Positions 51,583 through 60,583 are shown, numbered from the stretch's first letter. The stretch: DNA of 64,000 bases from an uncultured Acidobacteriia bacterium (GCA_903828455.1 CAIKMJ010000005.1:1-64000); one strand, 5' to 3'. The notes: generated from the letters alone by a model not told the origin. Made by a program: numbers and translations.

Positions 51583-52137
51583 TTACTTGTGCTGCGTCGC
51601 CCAGTCATATGCGAGACAGGGATCGTTGTATGGGATACGGCCCTCGTCGGCAGGATCGTAAAACCGGTCCGTGGCATACACGAGAACGCCGGAGGAAGGG
51701 CTGACGACTTTGTAACCGTGGGCCACACCTGGCGGAATCAGGATCTGCCAGGGGCGCTGCTCGCCGATGTACAGCGTGTTCTTCCTGGCGAAGGTGGGCG
51801 AGTCCGGCCGGAGATCCACCAGCGACACCTGAAACAGGCCGGTGACCGGTACCCAGAAGTCGGTCTGGTTCCGGTGGTAGTGGAAGGCTTTGACGACGCC
51901 GGGGTGGCTGACGGCGGCGGAAACCTGGGTCGTGTGCGGCGGGTAGTCGCGGACCAGTCCCTGGCCGAAGCGAAATACTTCCTGAAACCAGCCTCTGTCA
52001 TCGGGCCAGAGCGAGGAGGCCGAGAGGGAGACGCCCTCGATCAGCATGGGCGAGGACGGGGAACTAACCAGCGAACCCAGTCCCGGTTCGCAGACAGGGA
52101 TCTCAATGGTTGTGGGAGCGGCAGTCAGGATGGTCAT
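51583..52137 (-). CDS. rfbC: dTDP-4-dehydrorhamnose 3,5-epimerase-like protein
   Basis: A 184-residue cupin of the RmlC family, which epimerises dTDP-4-keto-6-deoxyglucose at C3 and C5 on the way to dTDP-rhamnose. Family blocks are DDRGWFQEVFRFG, FHYHRNQTDFWVPVTGLFQV, LIPPGVAHGYKV, LVYATDRFYDPADEGRIPYNDP. The catalytic His of HGY-type text and the Arg/His near HYHRNQ are present. It is a little divergent, so a related epimerase activity is possible. The start overlaps the rfbA stop by four bases (ATGA). Confidence 0.88.
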   Translation of the reverse strand: MTILTAAPTTIEIPVCEPGLGSLVSSPSSPMLIEGVSLSASSLWPDDRGWFQEVFRFGQGLVRDYPPHTTQVSAAVSHPGVVKAFHYHRNQTDFWVPVTGLFQVSLVDLRPDSPTFARKNTLYIGEQRPWQILIPPGVAHGYKVVSPSSGVLVYATDRFYDPADEGRIPYNDPCLAYDWATQHK

Positions 52138-52883
52138 GCTGCAACCGCCAGCCGGTTTTGGCTCACCGCGGCTTGCTGTGCCATGCGGGAAGCTTCCACG
52201 AGGGAGTCGAACGTGCCGGCATCGATCCAGTCGCCGTCCAGCATGGCGCAGCGGAGACGCCCTTCACGCAGATAAAGTTTGTTGAGGTCGGTAACTTCCA
52301 GTTCGCCGCGAGCCGAGGGTTTCAGGGTCGCGATCTTGCAAAATACTGTTTCATCGAACAAATAAAGACCGGTGACCGCGAGATTGCTTTTGGGCTGGCG
52401 GGGCTTTTCTTCGATGGAAACGATGCGGGTTCCGTCGACGGTCGCAACACCGAAGCGTTCGGGATCGGGTACCGGTTTCAAGAATACTTTGGCGCCGGGA
52501 CCACTATTGGCAAAGCGGCGGACTTCGTGAGAGATGTCCGCGCCGAAGACGAGATTGTCCCCGAGGACCACGAACACTTTGTCGCCTTCGGCGAACTGCT
52601 CGGCGAGCGCGAGCGCATGGGCGATGCCGCCCGCCTTTTCCTGCAGCGTGAAATAGAGACGCTTCAGGCCGAACTGGCTGCCATCCCCGAGGACGCGGAC
52701 CATTTCTCCGGCGGTCTTGCCGCTCGTGACGATGAGGATCTCTTCGATACCCGAATCGACCATCATCTGAATGGGATGAAAAATCATGGGCCGGTCATAA
52801 ACCGGAAGCAGACTTTTGTTCGTTACGGACGTGAGCGGCATCAGACGAGTGCCGTTGCCACCGGCGAGAATTACACCCTTCAT
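52134..52883 (-). CDS. rfbA: Glucose-1-phosphate thymidylyltransferase (short form)
   Basis: RfbA/RmlA makes dTDP-glucose from dTTP and glucose-1-phosphate. The 249-residue protein starts at ATG 52883 with GGAGG just upstream. The nucleotide-binding signature AGGNGTRLMPLT, then NKSLLPVYDRPMIFHPIQMM, VLGDNLVFGADIS, and the C-terminal WIDAGTFDSLVEAS are all typical. It is about 40 residues shorter at the C-terminus than the enteric enzyme, as in the short RmlA/StrD-like group. It is the first gene of the leftward trio, divergent from the rest of the locus. Confidence 0.92.
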   Translation of the reverse strand: MKGVILAGGNGTRLMPLTSVTNKSLLPVYDRPMIFHPIQMMVDSGIEEILIVTSGKTAGEMVRVLGDGSQFGLKRLYFTLQEKAGGIAHALALAEQFAEGDKVFVVLGDNLVFGADISHEVRRFANSGPGAKVFLKPVPDPERFGVATVDGTRIVSIEEKPRQPKSNLAVTGLYLFDETVFCKIATLKPSARGELEVTDLNKLYLREGRLRCAMLDGDWIDAGTFDSLVEASRMAQQAAVSQNRLAVAA

Positions 52884-53277
52884 TGGGCCTCCAAATGTAA
52901 AGTTCCGATCGATCACGAAAGTCATCGAAGCGGCCGCGGATGAAAAGGCACGCGCGAAGCCAAACGATTGCGAACCGGCAAAGAGGTGTCGCCGAAGCGC
53001 ACAAACGCTTTGCTTTGAATGCCAGTTCCGGATTTGGCGCAGACCGGCAAAGCGCGACGGGCGGGAACTACCGTGCCGCGGCCGTCTCGTTCCGTGACGA
53101 ACGGATTGCCGTCTGTTCTGTTTCGTGCGCGCCGCGCGGCGGCGCCTGTCTGCGGGCTGCACCGATGAACCTGCGTGTTTGCAAGCGGTTGCGCCATGTG
53201 CCCCGTTTTGGCGCGCGGCGTGCATTTTTGCCTGCGTCCCGTGCGGCGCATCGGCACGGACCGGAAAGAGAGCTTAC
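52884..53277. promoter_or_regulatory. Divergent control region of the exopolysaccharide locus
   Basis: About 390 bp between the leftward rfbA and the rightward STAS gene; the promoters of both arms must be here. I see a GC-rich inverted region around 53127-53150 and no gene. No -35/-10 pair stands out with confidence on either strand, and no sigma-54 GG-N10-GC site was identified. Confidence 0.45.
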
Positions 53278-53595
53278 ATGAAAGCAGACATTGTCCTCAT
53301 CATTCGAAATTCCAGCCTGCGGGGTCAGGAAATCAGATCACTCCGCCGTCAGCTGAAAGGACTGGTGGCTCCAGGCCGCCGGTTGGTACTTCACATGACG
53401 GGTGTGGAGCATGTCGATTCCAAAGGAGCGGGCGCCATTCTGGAGTGTGCGCGGAAGCTGGAATCTGCCGGCGGGTCGCTGCGACTCATCGGGCTGCAGA
53501 AAAAAGTCAGTGCTTTTTTCGAAATGCTGCAGTTGCATCGAGTGGTGGAAATCTGCGCTGCGCAGTCTGAACTGCCGGGCGCCGAGGCCGCGTAA
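53278..53595 (+). CDS. STAS-domain protein (anti-sigma antagonist-like)
   Basis: A 105-residue single STAS domain. The conserved phosphorylatable serine region reads VEHVDSKGAGAILECARKL, where bona fide anti-sigma antagonists have DS(S/T)G; here D-S-K-G keeps the Ser. The start ATG 53278 has GGAAAGAGAG upstream. STAS proteins act in partner-switching control of sigma factors, or as subunits of lipid transporters. Heading an exopolysaccharide operon, a role in regulating polymer production is plausible but inferred. Confidence 0.82.
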   Translation: MKADIVLIIRNSSLRGQEIRSLRRQLKGLVAPGRRLVLHMTGVEHVDSKGAGAILECARKLESAGGSLRLIGLQKKVSAFFEMLQLHRVVEICAAQSELPGAEAA

Positions 53596-53619
53596 CCATC
53601 CGGCGGAGGTTCTGTCATT

Positions 53620-54348
53620 TTGAACAAACGAAGCCAATTTGTGAAGCAGCTGTCCGGTTCGATGCGGAAGCCCCGGTGGGAATCGTACGGACTGAACCGC
53701 TGGAGAACGGCGGCGCGAAAGTGCGCCATGCGTTTCCTTCACCGGGCACCGCTTTTCATTAAGCGTGCGATCGACGTCACCGCCGCGGCGCTGGTACTGG
53801 TGCTCGCCTCACCTCTGTTTGGAGCGATTGCGCTGCTCATCTGGCTGGAGGACAAAGGCCCGGTGCTCTTCTGGCAAAGGCGCGTCGGTCTCCACGGCGC
53901 CGTATTCGCCTTCCCCAAATTCCGTTCGATGGTGCCTGATGCCGAGGCGAAGCGGGCAGCACTGGCGGCGCTGAATCAGCACGGGGACGGAATCACCTTC
54001 AAGATGAAAAACGACCCGCGCATTACACGTATTGGGCGCGTTCTGCGGCGCTACAGCCTTGATGAGCTTCCGCAGTTCTGGTGCGTGCTGCGAGGCGAGA
54101 TGTCACTGGTGGGCCCGCGGCCCGCTCTGCCGAGTGAGGTCGCCCGGTACACCATCGCCGAACGCCGCCGGCTCGATTCCGTGCCCGGGCTGACATGCAT
54201 CTGGCAGGTTAGCGGCAGATCGAAACTTCCGTTTCCTGTTCAGTGCAAGCTTGACGCCGACTACATTGAAAGCCGGAGTCTGGCGACGGATCTCCGGTTG
54301 CTTGCCCACACGCTGCCGGCTGTAATTACCGGTAAAGGAGCGTACTAA
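53620..54348 (+). CDS. Initiating sugar-1-phosphate transferase (polyprenyl-phosphate glycosylphosphotransferase)
   Basis: A 242-residue membrane enzyme that loads the first sugar phosphate onto undecaprenyl phosphate. TTG 53620 is the start, with GGAGGT 10 bp upstream. A membrane-reentrant hydrophobic helix (about 49-75) precedes the catalytic domain: PVLFWQRRVG, FAFPKFRSM, DPRITRIGRVLRRYSLDELP with the Asp148-Glu149 catalytic pair, LVGPRPALPSEV and PGLTCIWQVSGRS. It is the short, single-domain type (like the C-terminal half of WbaP/WcaJ). It starts the rightward glycan assembly genes. Confidence 0.93.
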   Translation: MNKRSQFVKQLSGSMRKPRWESYGLNRWRTAARKCAMRFLHRAPLFIKRAIDVTAAALVLVLASPLFGAIALLIWLEDKGPVLFWQRRVGLHGAVFAFPKFRSMVPDAEAKRAALAALNQHGDGITFKMKNDPRITRIGRVLRRYSLDELPQFWCVLRGEMSLVGPRPALPSEVARYTIAERRRLDSVPGLTCIWQVSGRSKLPFPVQCKLDADYIESRSLATDLRLLAHTLPAVITGKGAY

Positions 54349-54351
54349 GAC

Positions 54352-55668
54352 ATGAGCGCATGCACGGAACAAGCAGGCCGGATCCGGTTCAGGCTGCAGA
54401 TGCATCGTACGGCGGCAGGAGTGCGCGAGTCGGCCGGCGAATGGCTGGCCTCGGCAATTGCCGGTCTGCTGCTATTGGGCGCGCTCCCCGTGCTGCTGCC
54501 TGCGCTGCTGATTGCGCGTGTTCATCGCGAACGGCGGCTCGGCAAGACGGGTCGAGCGTTCACCGAATACAGACTGGTAAGAAAAAACGGGCAAACGGTC
54601 CCTGTGATCGGCGGCTGGCCGCGATTGTGGAACGTCGCGCGCGGTGAAGTGCTGCTGGTTGGGCCGGAGCCTCGTCACGCGGCAGACCTCAATCTGAGAT
54701 CGGAGCCGGACCGCCGGATAGCGTCGGTTCAACCCGGCCTGGTTTGCAACTGGTGGATCCGGCGTCGCACGAATGTCGCGTATAAGACGCAGACTGAAAC
54801 GGATCTCGAATATGTGGAGTCGCGCTCGCTGCGTACCGATCTCGGAATCGCGCTACGGGCAGTGATTTCGCTCGCGTACGGGAAGCAGGGCAGCCGCTTT
54901 GTTGCCGTGCCGCGGATACTGGGGCTGCCGCTCGATAACATTACGCTGGCCGAGGCCGTGGACGAAGTCCTGCGGCCCGCGCCGCGGGGGAAGCAGGTTT
55001 CATTTATCAATGTCGACTGCGTCAATAAGAGCTGCAGTGACAGAGAGTACAGGGAGATCCTGCGCAACAGCGAACTGCGACTGGCAGACGGCATCGGACT
55101 GCGCATCGCGGGCAGGATTCTCGGTTCGGAAATCCGCCAGAACGTTAACGGCACCGACCTGTTTCCGGTGCTGTGCGAACGAATGGCGGCGGAAGGGCTC
55201 AGTATGTTCCTCCTTGGCGGGATGCCCGGCGTTGCCGCGAGCGTGGCAGAGCGGATTGGCGCGCAATTCCCTCTGTTGAAGATCGCAGGGGTACGCGATG
55301 GCTATTTCCGTCGTGAGGACGAAGAGTCGATTGTGGAGTCCATCAACGCGTCCGTAGCCGACGTTCTGCTGGTTGCCATGGGCGCTCCGCTGCAGGAAAA
55401 GTGGATTGCGCGGAACCGGGAGAAGCTGCAGGTTCGCGCGGCGCTAGGGGTCGGGGGACTATTCGATTTTTACTCCGGCCGGATTTTGCGCGCGCCGCAG
55501 TGGCTGCGCGAACTGGGACTGGAATGGACATGGCGGCTGATTCAGGAGCCGGGACGAATGTGGCGCAGATATCTGGTCGGCAATGTGGTCTTTTTGCTGC
55601 GAGTCGGCTGGTCTCGATTGACACGAAGCAACCGTCAGGAGACGGGGGAAATGGTGAATTCATTATGA
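54352..55668 (+). CDS. WecG/TagA-type glycosyltransferase fused to a degenerate initiating-transferase domain
   Basis: A 438-residue protein of two parts. Residues about 25-175 match the preceding initiating transferase (hydrophobic helix, RLGKTGRAFTEYRLVRKNG, LWNVARGEVLLVGPEPRH, VESRSLRTDL), but the DELP catalytic text is replaced by GGWP (87-90), so this half should be inactive. Residues about 180-400 are a WecG/TagA/CpsF transferase with FINVDCVNKSC, RLADGIGLRIAGR, NGTDLFPVLCE, MFLLGGMPGVA, LLVAMGAPLQEKWI and GVGGLFDFYSG. The C-terminus is hydrophobic and basic, suggesting membrane contact. The inactive half may serve as a membrane anchor or as a partner of the real initiating enzyme. Confidence 0.88.
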   Translation: MSACTEQAGRIRFRLQMHRTAAGVRESAGEWLASAIAGLLLLGALPVLLPALLIARVHRERRLGKTGRAFTEYRLVRKNGQTVPVIGGWPRLWNVARGEVLLVGPEPRHAADLNLRSEPDRRIASVQPGLVCNWWIRRRTNVAYKTQTETDLEYVESRSLRTDLGIALRAVISLAYGKQGSRFVAVPRILGLPLDNITLAEAVDEVLRPAPRGKQVSFINVDCVNKSCSDREYREILRNSELRLADGIGLRIAGRILGSEIRQNVNGTDLFPVLCERMAAEGLSMFLLGGMPGVAASVAERIGAQFPLLKIAGVRDGYFRREDEESIVESINASVADVLLVAMGAPLQEKWIARNREKLQVRAALGVGGLFDFYSGRILRAPQWLRELGLEWTWRLIQEPGRMWRRYLVGNVVFLLRVGWSRLTRSNRQETGEMVNSL

Positions 55669-56567
55669 AGGCTGTTCTTTTACTCAACGGGCACGGCCTG
55701 CCGATGGCGCAGGTGCAGGACCGGCCGTTCATTCAGCATGTGATTGAGCAACTGGTGGAGCGTGGTGTTCGCGAGATCTCCCTGTTGTATGGGCAACCGC
55801 ATGAAGCGGCGGCGCGCTATCTGGGCGACGGCACCCGCTGGGGTATTCGAGTGGAAGCGATTCCGGTCCTGGGGCAGGGGGCCGCGGCAGATCTGGAACG
55901 GGCGTGCGCATCCTGTCCGTCCGGACTTGTGCTGCTCGGCAATGCCGGGCGACTGGCTCATCTGCCGACCGCTCCTGGGCAGGCAGGACCGTGGAGCACG
56001 CTGTACTTTGACGAAGAAGACGGAGTCGGCGGCTGGAGCGGCTGGGCGCTTCTCGAAGCACAAGTCCTGCCCGGGTTTGGTGCCGCGACGGCGTCGGGAT
56101 CCGGTTGGCGCGAGGCGGCCCGGGCCAGTGGCGTTTCGGCCCGCAAGGTGTTTCTCGAGTTTCCTACCCTGTCCTGCGCCAGTCCGAAGGAGATCCTTGC
56201 AGCGAATCGTCGCGCATTGACCGGCGAGTTCCCGGGATTATTTTGTAATGGCAGGGAGAGGGAAGCCGGAATCCGTGTCGCGCGGGGCGCCAGAATCCCT
56301 GCGTCCGCAACTCTGCGGTCACCCTGCTACATCGGCGAAGATGCCTGGATCGGCGACAAATGCACCATCGGTCCCTATGCGGTGATCGCCGCCGGAGCGG
56401 TAATCGAACAGCGGTCCAGAGTGGCGGGCAGCGTCATCGGGCCGAAGACTTTTCTCGGGCCGGAGCTGGAAATTACCGATTCGCTGGTGGAGCGGAATCA
56501 TGTTCATAACGTGAGACTGGACGTCGATTTCGTGGTCGAAGAGTCGCACATCGTGTCAGCGATCTGA
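55665..56567 (+). CDS. Degenerate sugar nucleotidyltransferase with left-handed beta-helix
   Basis: A 300-residue protein coupled to the previous gene by a four-base overlap (ATGA). The N-terminal half has the nucleotidyltransferase fold layout (MKAVLLLNGHGLPMAQVQDR, then PFIQHVIEQLVERGVREISLLYG), but the GGxGTRLxPxTxxxPKP signature is missing. The C-terminal part (about 205-290) contains hexapeptide-like repeats (PCYIGEDAWIGDKCTIGPYA, VIAAGAVIEQ, VIGPKTFLGPE). It probably no longer makes nucleotide sugars, or uses an altered mechanism. A regulatory or scaffold role in polymer assembly is inferred. Confidence 0.75.
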   Translation: MKAVLLLNGHGLPMAQVQDRPFIQHVIEQLVERGVREISLLYGQPHEAAARYLGDGTRWGIRVEAIPVLGQGAAADLERACASCPSGLVLLGNAGRLAHLPTAPGQAGPWSTLYFDEEDGVGGWSGWALLEAQVLPGFGAATASGSGWREAARASGVSARKVFLEFPTLSCASPKEILAANRRALTGEFPGLFCNGREREAGIRVARGARIPASATLRSPCYIGEDAWIGDKCTIGPYAVIAAGAVIEQRSRVAGSVIGPKTFLGPELEITDSLVERNHVHNVRLDVDFVVEESHIVSAI

Positions 56568-56583
56568 ACGGAACCGCTGAACT

Positions 56584-57963
56584 TTGGACGCCGTCGCCGC
56601 CATACCGGGAATACTCGCGATCCTCTGGCTCCTCCGCCGGAGGACGCCGCAGGAAACGTATCTCAGCATCTACATGCCATCCCTGCTCCTGCTTCCGGGG
56701 TGGTGCCGCTTCGTGCTGCCGGCGCTGCCGGATCCCACCTTCCATGAATCCGCCATTCTTCCGATCGCGGCGGCGCTTTTCCTGCGGGGCCGGATCAAGT
56801 GGCGGACGTCTCTGCTGGACCTGCTTGTGGTCGCATACGGGCTGTTTATCGGCTACAGCGAGTACACGAACGCGGGCTTCAAGGAAGCGCAGAACCTCAT
56901 GTTCGACATGGTGGCCGCGGCGCTGGTGCCATACTTTGCGGCGCAGGCGATGGCCGGGTCCGCGGAACTTCGTGTAGCGTTTGCAAAACGCTTTGTCTGG
57001 CTGGTGGCGATTCTCGCCTGCCTGCTGACGTACGAATTCCGGTTCGCCGCTAATCCGTACCGCGTTGTCTTTGACCACTTCTTTCCTGATCAGGGAAGCG
57101 GATGGGTGACGACATTTCGCTACGGTTTTGCGAGGATTGCCGGACCGTACGGCCATGCCATCCTCGCAGGAATCGTCTTTATGGCCGCATTTCGCCTGGC
57201 CCGATGGCTGCAACATGCAAAGCTATGGGAACCTCACCTGGCGTGGGCGGGGAAGCGCTTTTCAAAGGCGCAACTCGTTACGGGCGCGACACTGGCGGGA
57301 TTGGCCATGACGCTGGTGCGGGGGCCGCAAATCGGCGCATTGCTCGCCTGTCTGGTTTCCGCAATGGGGAGAGGCCAAAACCCGCCGCGCCGGGCGCGCT
57401 TCGTGCTGGCGGCGATCCTCCTGATTGGTATTCCGGCGGGGACCGTCGCGTGGTCGTATGCGTCGGTCGGACGAGCCGCGGCGAAAGACGCGTCACAGGA
57501 GTCGGCGGCATATCGCAAGGAACTCATCGACAAATATGTCGGCATCGCTCTCGATCACGCAGCGCTGGGCTGGGGCCGCAACGGGTGGCCGAAAGTGCCG
57601 GGGATGCCGTCGATCGACAACTACTATCTGTTGCTCAGCCTGATGCACGGCGTTCCGGCCGCACTACTGCTCATGTCGATACTCGTGACATTGCAGGCGA
57701 ACCTGTTGCGGAATGGGTTTCGCTTCGTGACTGAATTTCAGACAAACAGCTCGCTGAGTTTCACGCTGGCCGGCATTTTTGCCGGCTTCATGTTTGCCAT
57801 CCTCACGGTGTATATGGGCGACAACGTTGTTCCCATATTCTTCACGCTCGCCGGCTTCAGCGAAGGCTACCTCAAAGCCGGGGGAGACGCGGCGGTGAAT
57901 CCGGTTGCCGATTCCGCGGCTCCGGAGATCGCGCAGGCGCTGTTTGCCCGCGTCATCGCGTAA
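56584..57963 (+). CDS. Polytopic membrane protein, O-antigen ligase/polymerase-like
   Basis: A 459-residue membrane protein, start TTG 56584, with about ten hydrophobic helices and a longer extracytoplasmic loop (about 295-345: ESAAYRKELIDKYVGIALDH, GWGRNGWPKVPGMPSIDNYY). The loop pattern, with GWG and DNxYL, resembles Wzy/WaaL-type O-antigen polymerases and ligases. In this position a repeat-unit polymerase (Wzy) is the natural reading, but the family is too variable for certainty. No flippase (Wzx) is recognisable in the window. Confidence 0.78.
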   Translation: MDAVAAIPGILAILWLLRRRTPQETYLSIYMPSLLLLPGWCRFVLPALPDPTFHESAILPIAAALFLRGRIKWRTSLLDLLVVAYGLFIGYSEYTNAGFKEAQNLMFDMVAAALVPYFAAQAMAGSAELRVAFAKRFVWLVAILACLLTYEFRFAANPYRVVFDHFFPDQGSGWVTTFRYGFARIAGPYGHAILAGIVFMAAFRLARWLQHAKLWEPHLAWAGKRFSKAQLVTGATLAGLAMTLVRGPQIGALLACLVSAMGRGQNPPRRARFVLAAILLIGIPAGTVAWSYASVGRAAAKDASQESAAYRKELIDKYVGIALDHAALGWGRNGWPKVPGMPSIDNYYLLLSLMHGVPAALLLMSILVTLQANLLRNGFRFVTEFQTNSSLSFTLAGIFAGFMFAILTVYMGDNVVPIFFTLAGFSEGYLKAGGDAAVNPVADSAAPEIAQALFARVIA

Positions 57964-58111
57964 TCGCCCGCGTTCCGCAAGGCAGCCCAGTGTGCTCCGG
58001 GCGACCCGCACGTTTCGAAACAACTTCACGAAACAAGACAGGCCGCGCATACCGGCCCTCCCGATTTATCAATGACATGCGAATGGCGGCGGAATTGCCA
58101 TCCCTGTTTCG

Positions 58112-59359
58112 ATGGAACTTCGGAAAACCCGGCCGGCTTTGCGTCTGGCATATCTGGTGAGCCGCTACCCGGCGGTTTCCCACACGTTCGTCCTCCGGGA
58201 GGTGTTGCGGCTTCGCGCCGGAGGCTTCGAGATTCACACTGCTTCGATCAACCCGCCAGACCGCCCCGAAGAACAAATGAGCGACGACGAGCGGCGGGAA
58301 GCGCACACAACGTATTTTGTGAAGCAAACGTCTGCCGGTTCGATCCTGCGAGAGTTCCTCACGTGTCTGATCGCCTCGCCGCTCGCATGGCTTCGTGGAC
58401 TTGCGCATGCGGTCCTTCTGGGCGGCGCCGACCCGCGTTCTCTCGCGCTCCACCTCGCCTACTTTGTGGAAGCGGTGCTGGTTGGCCGCTGGATGCAGAA
58501 GCGCAACCTGACACATCTGCACGTTCACTTTGCGACACCGGCGGCGAGCGTGGGCATGTTAGTGGCCCGGACTTTCGGTGTAGGGTTCTCGATGACGGTT
58601 CACGGGCCGGATGAATTTTACGACGTGGCCGCGCACCGGCTGGCGCAGAAGATCGAGGCGGCCTCGTTTATCTGCTGCATCGGCCGCTATTGCCGTAGCC
58701 AGCTGATGAAGCTGAGCGCTCCCGGCATGTGGAGTAAGTTTGAAATCGCCCCGCTGGGAGTGGACCCGAGCGAGTTCACGCCGCGGGCCGAACCGCCGTC
58801 GGGGCAGTCGTTTCAGCTTCTTTGCGTGGGTCGCCTCGTTGCGGCCAAAGGTCAAAGAATTCTGCTCGAAGCCGTCAACCAGCTCATCGCCGCGGGCCGG
58901 CAGGTTCAACTCACGCTGGCCGGCGACGGCCCGGACCGCGCGCTGCTCGAACGATATGTAGAAGCGCATGGCATGGGAGAGCGGGTGCAGCTCCGCGGCG
59001 CGGTAACACAGGCGGAAGTGCGTGCGCTCTGTGCGGCGGCGCATGCGTTCGTCCTGCCGAGCTTTGCCGAAGGAATTCCGGTGGCGCTGATGGAAGCGAT
59101 GGCGATGGAGGTCGCCTGCATCAGCACGGCGATCACGGGAATTCCGGAGCTGATCGAATCGGGCAGCGATGGCCTTCTGGTTGCTCCGTCTGACGTCGAC
59201 GCACTGGCCCGCGCCATCGCGGTGCTGATGGATGACGAAATGCTCCGGCGCGCGCTCGCCAGGCAGGGCCGGCGAAAGGTTGCCGCCGCCTACAACCTGA
59301 CGCCGAACATCGACAATCTGGCCGGCATATTCGCGCGCCGCCTGACGAATGCTGCGTAA
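58112..59359 (+). CDS. GT4-family glycosyltransferase
   Basis: A 415-residue cytoplasmic glycosyltransferase of the GT-B fold. The N-terminal domain begins LRLAYLVSRYPAVSHTFVLR, like colanic-acid transferase WcaL and relatives; the C-terminal donor domain has FQLLCVGRLVAAKGQ, LTLAGDGPDRALLERYVE, RAVTQAEVRALCAAA-like text and the EX7E element PSFAEGIPVALMEAMAMEV. It adds a sugar from a nucleotide donor to the lipid-linked repeat unit. A 148-bp gap separates it from the polymerase gene, and it may have its own promoter. Confidence 0.93.
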   Translation: MELRKTRPALRLAYLVSRYPAVSHTFVLREVLRLRAGGFEIHTASINPPDRPEEQMSDDERREAHTTYFVKQTSAGSILREFLTCLIASPLAWLRGLAHAVLLGGADPRSLALHLAYFVEAVLVGRWMQKRNLTHLHVHFATPAASVGMLVARTFGVGFSMTVHGPDEFYDVAAHRLAQKIEAASFICCIGRYCRSQLMKLSAPGMWSKFEIAPLGVDPSEFTPRAEPPSGQSFQLLCVGRLVAAKGQRILLEAVNQLIAAGRQVQLTLAGDGPDRALLERYVEAHGMGERVQLRGAVTQAEVRALCAAAHAFVLPSFAEGIPVALMEAMAMEVACISTAITGIPELIESGSDGLLVAPSDVDALARAIAVLMDDEMLRRALARQGRRKVAAAYNLTPNIDNLAGIFARRLTNAA

Positions 59360-59392
59360 ACGGAGCGCCCGCAAAAGGAACCTGACTCAGAA

Positions 59393-60583
59393 ATGGCTCT
59401 GACATTGATACGAGATATAGCAGCCGGAACAGCGGCAATTGCGTCGCTCCCGGGCACAATCGAACTCGGCATGCTGACCGCTGCGAGTTTGCTGCCGGCA
59501 CGACGTCCGCACAGGCCGGGGCAGTCCGGACAGGTACGGCTGGCCGTTGTGATTCCCGCCCACAACGAGCGGGAAAGCATCGGCCGCTGCCTCGATTCGC
59601 TGCTCGCCGACAACAGCGGGGGAGATGCCGCGATTGTTGTGGTCGCCGACAATTGCACTGACGAGACTGCGCTGATCGCGCGGCGGCGAGGCGCGGAAGT
59701 GATCGAACGCTTCTCGGAGGATCAGCGGGGAAAAGGGCACGCCCTCGAGTTTGCATTCCGGCGTCTGGCGCCCCGCCGATTCGATGCCTATGTGATTGTG
59801 GATGCCGATTCGGTAGTCGCGCCCGGCTTTCTCGCCGCTTTTTCGGTTGTGCTCTCGCGGGGCGCAGATGCCGCACAATGCCCCTATCTCGCGTTGAACA
59901 GCGGCGAGGACGGCAGACTGCGACTCCTCGATCTGGCGCTTCGCGGCTTCAATCTGGTCCGCCCGCTGGGGCGTGCGCGACTCGGTTTATCCGCGGGTAT
60001 ACTCGGCAACGGCTTCGCGCTGCGGCGAACGTTGCTGGAACGGGTGCCTTACATGGCGCACTCGGTGGTGGAGGATCTCGAATATCATCTGGCGCTGGTC
60101 GATCATGGCTGCCGCGTCGAATTTGTCGAAGCTGCGCTTGTACGCGGGGCGATGCCGGCTGCCGGCAAGGGGCGCGAAACGCAGCGTGCGCGCTGGGAAG
60201 GCGGACGGCTCCGGATGATTCGCGAGCACGCCTCCGGGCTGGCACGGAAAGTTTTGCGGGGCCGGGCCGGGGCGCTGGAGCCGCTTCTCGACCTGCTGCT
60301 GCTCCCGCTCGGATTCCACGCTGTCCTGCTGCTGGCGGCTCTGCTCGGGGCAAGCGCCGCCGTCCGCGCTGCCGGCTTCATCGGGCTGGCAATCCTGGGT
60401 ATTCATGTGGCCGCTGCCGCCGGACGCGGCTCATCGGGGTGGCGCGATCTTCGGGCAATCGCTTCCGTGCCGGCGTACGTGCTCTGGAAGATCGCGAAAC
60501 TACCCGCCATTTTCATGGCGTCGACTCGCCGTGCGGGCTGGGTTCGGACCGAGCGCCTCGCCACCACACAGGAGATTCTGTAA
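59393..60583 (+). CDS. GT2-family glycosyltransferase, membrane-associated
   Basis: A 396-residue inverting glycosyltransferase. After a hydrophobic start, the GT-A core has VRLAVVIPAHNERESIGRCL, VVVADNCTDETALIARR, the DxD-type metal site VIVDADSVV and a QRARW-like element (ETQRARWEGGRLRMI). The C-terminal part (about 285-370) is hydrophobic, with two or three membrane helices, as in processive or membrane-bound GT2 enzymes. AAAAGGAA upstream is a modest ribosome site. Its stop overlaps the next start (TAATG). Confidence 0.91.
   Translation: MALTLIRDIAAGTAAIASLPGTIELGMLTAASLLPARRPHRPGQSGQVRLAVVIPAHNERESIGRCLDSLLADNSGGDAAIVVVADNCTDETALIARRRGAEVIERFSEDQRGKGHALEFAFRRLAPRRFDAYVIVDADSVVAPGFLAAFSVVLSRGADAAQCPYLALNSGEDGRLRLLDLALRGFNLVRPLGRARLGLSAGILGNGFALRRTLLERVPYMAHSVVEDLEYHLALVDHGCRVEFVEAALVRGAMPAAGKGRETQRARWEGGRLRMIREHASGLARKVLRGRAGALEPLLDLLLLPLGFHAVLLLAALLGASAAVRAAGFIGLAILGIHVAAAAGRGSSGWRDLRAIASVPAYVLWKIAKLPAIFMASTRRAGWVRTERLATTQEIL

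Noticed and set aside
53182-53192. CAAGCGGTTGC in the exopolysaccharide control region, matching part of the mobile-element motif
   Set aside because: Only 11 of 15 bases are shared and no flanking palindrome is present; a match of this length can be chance.
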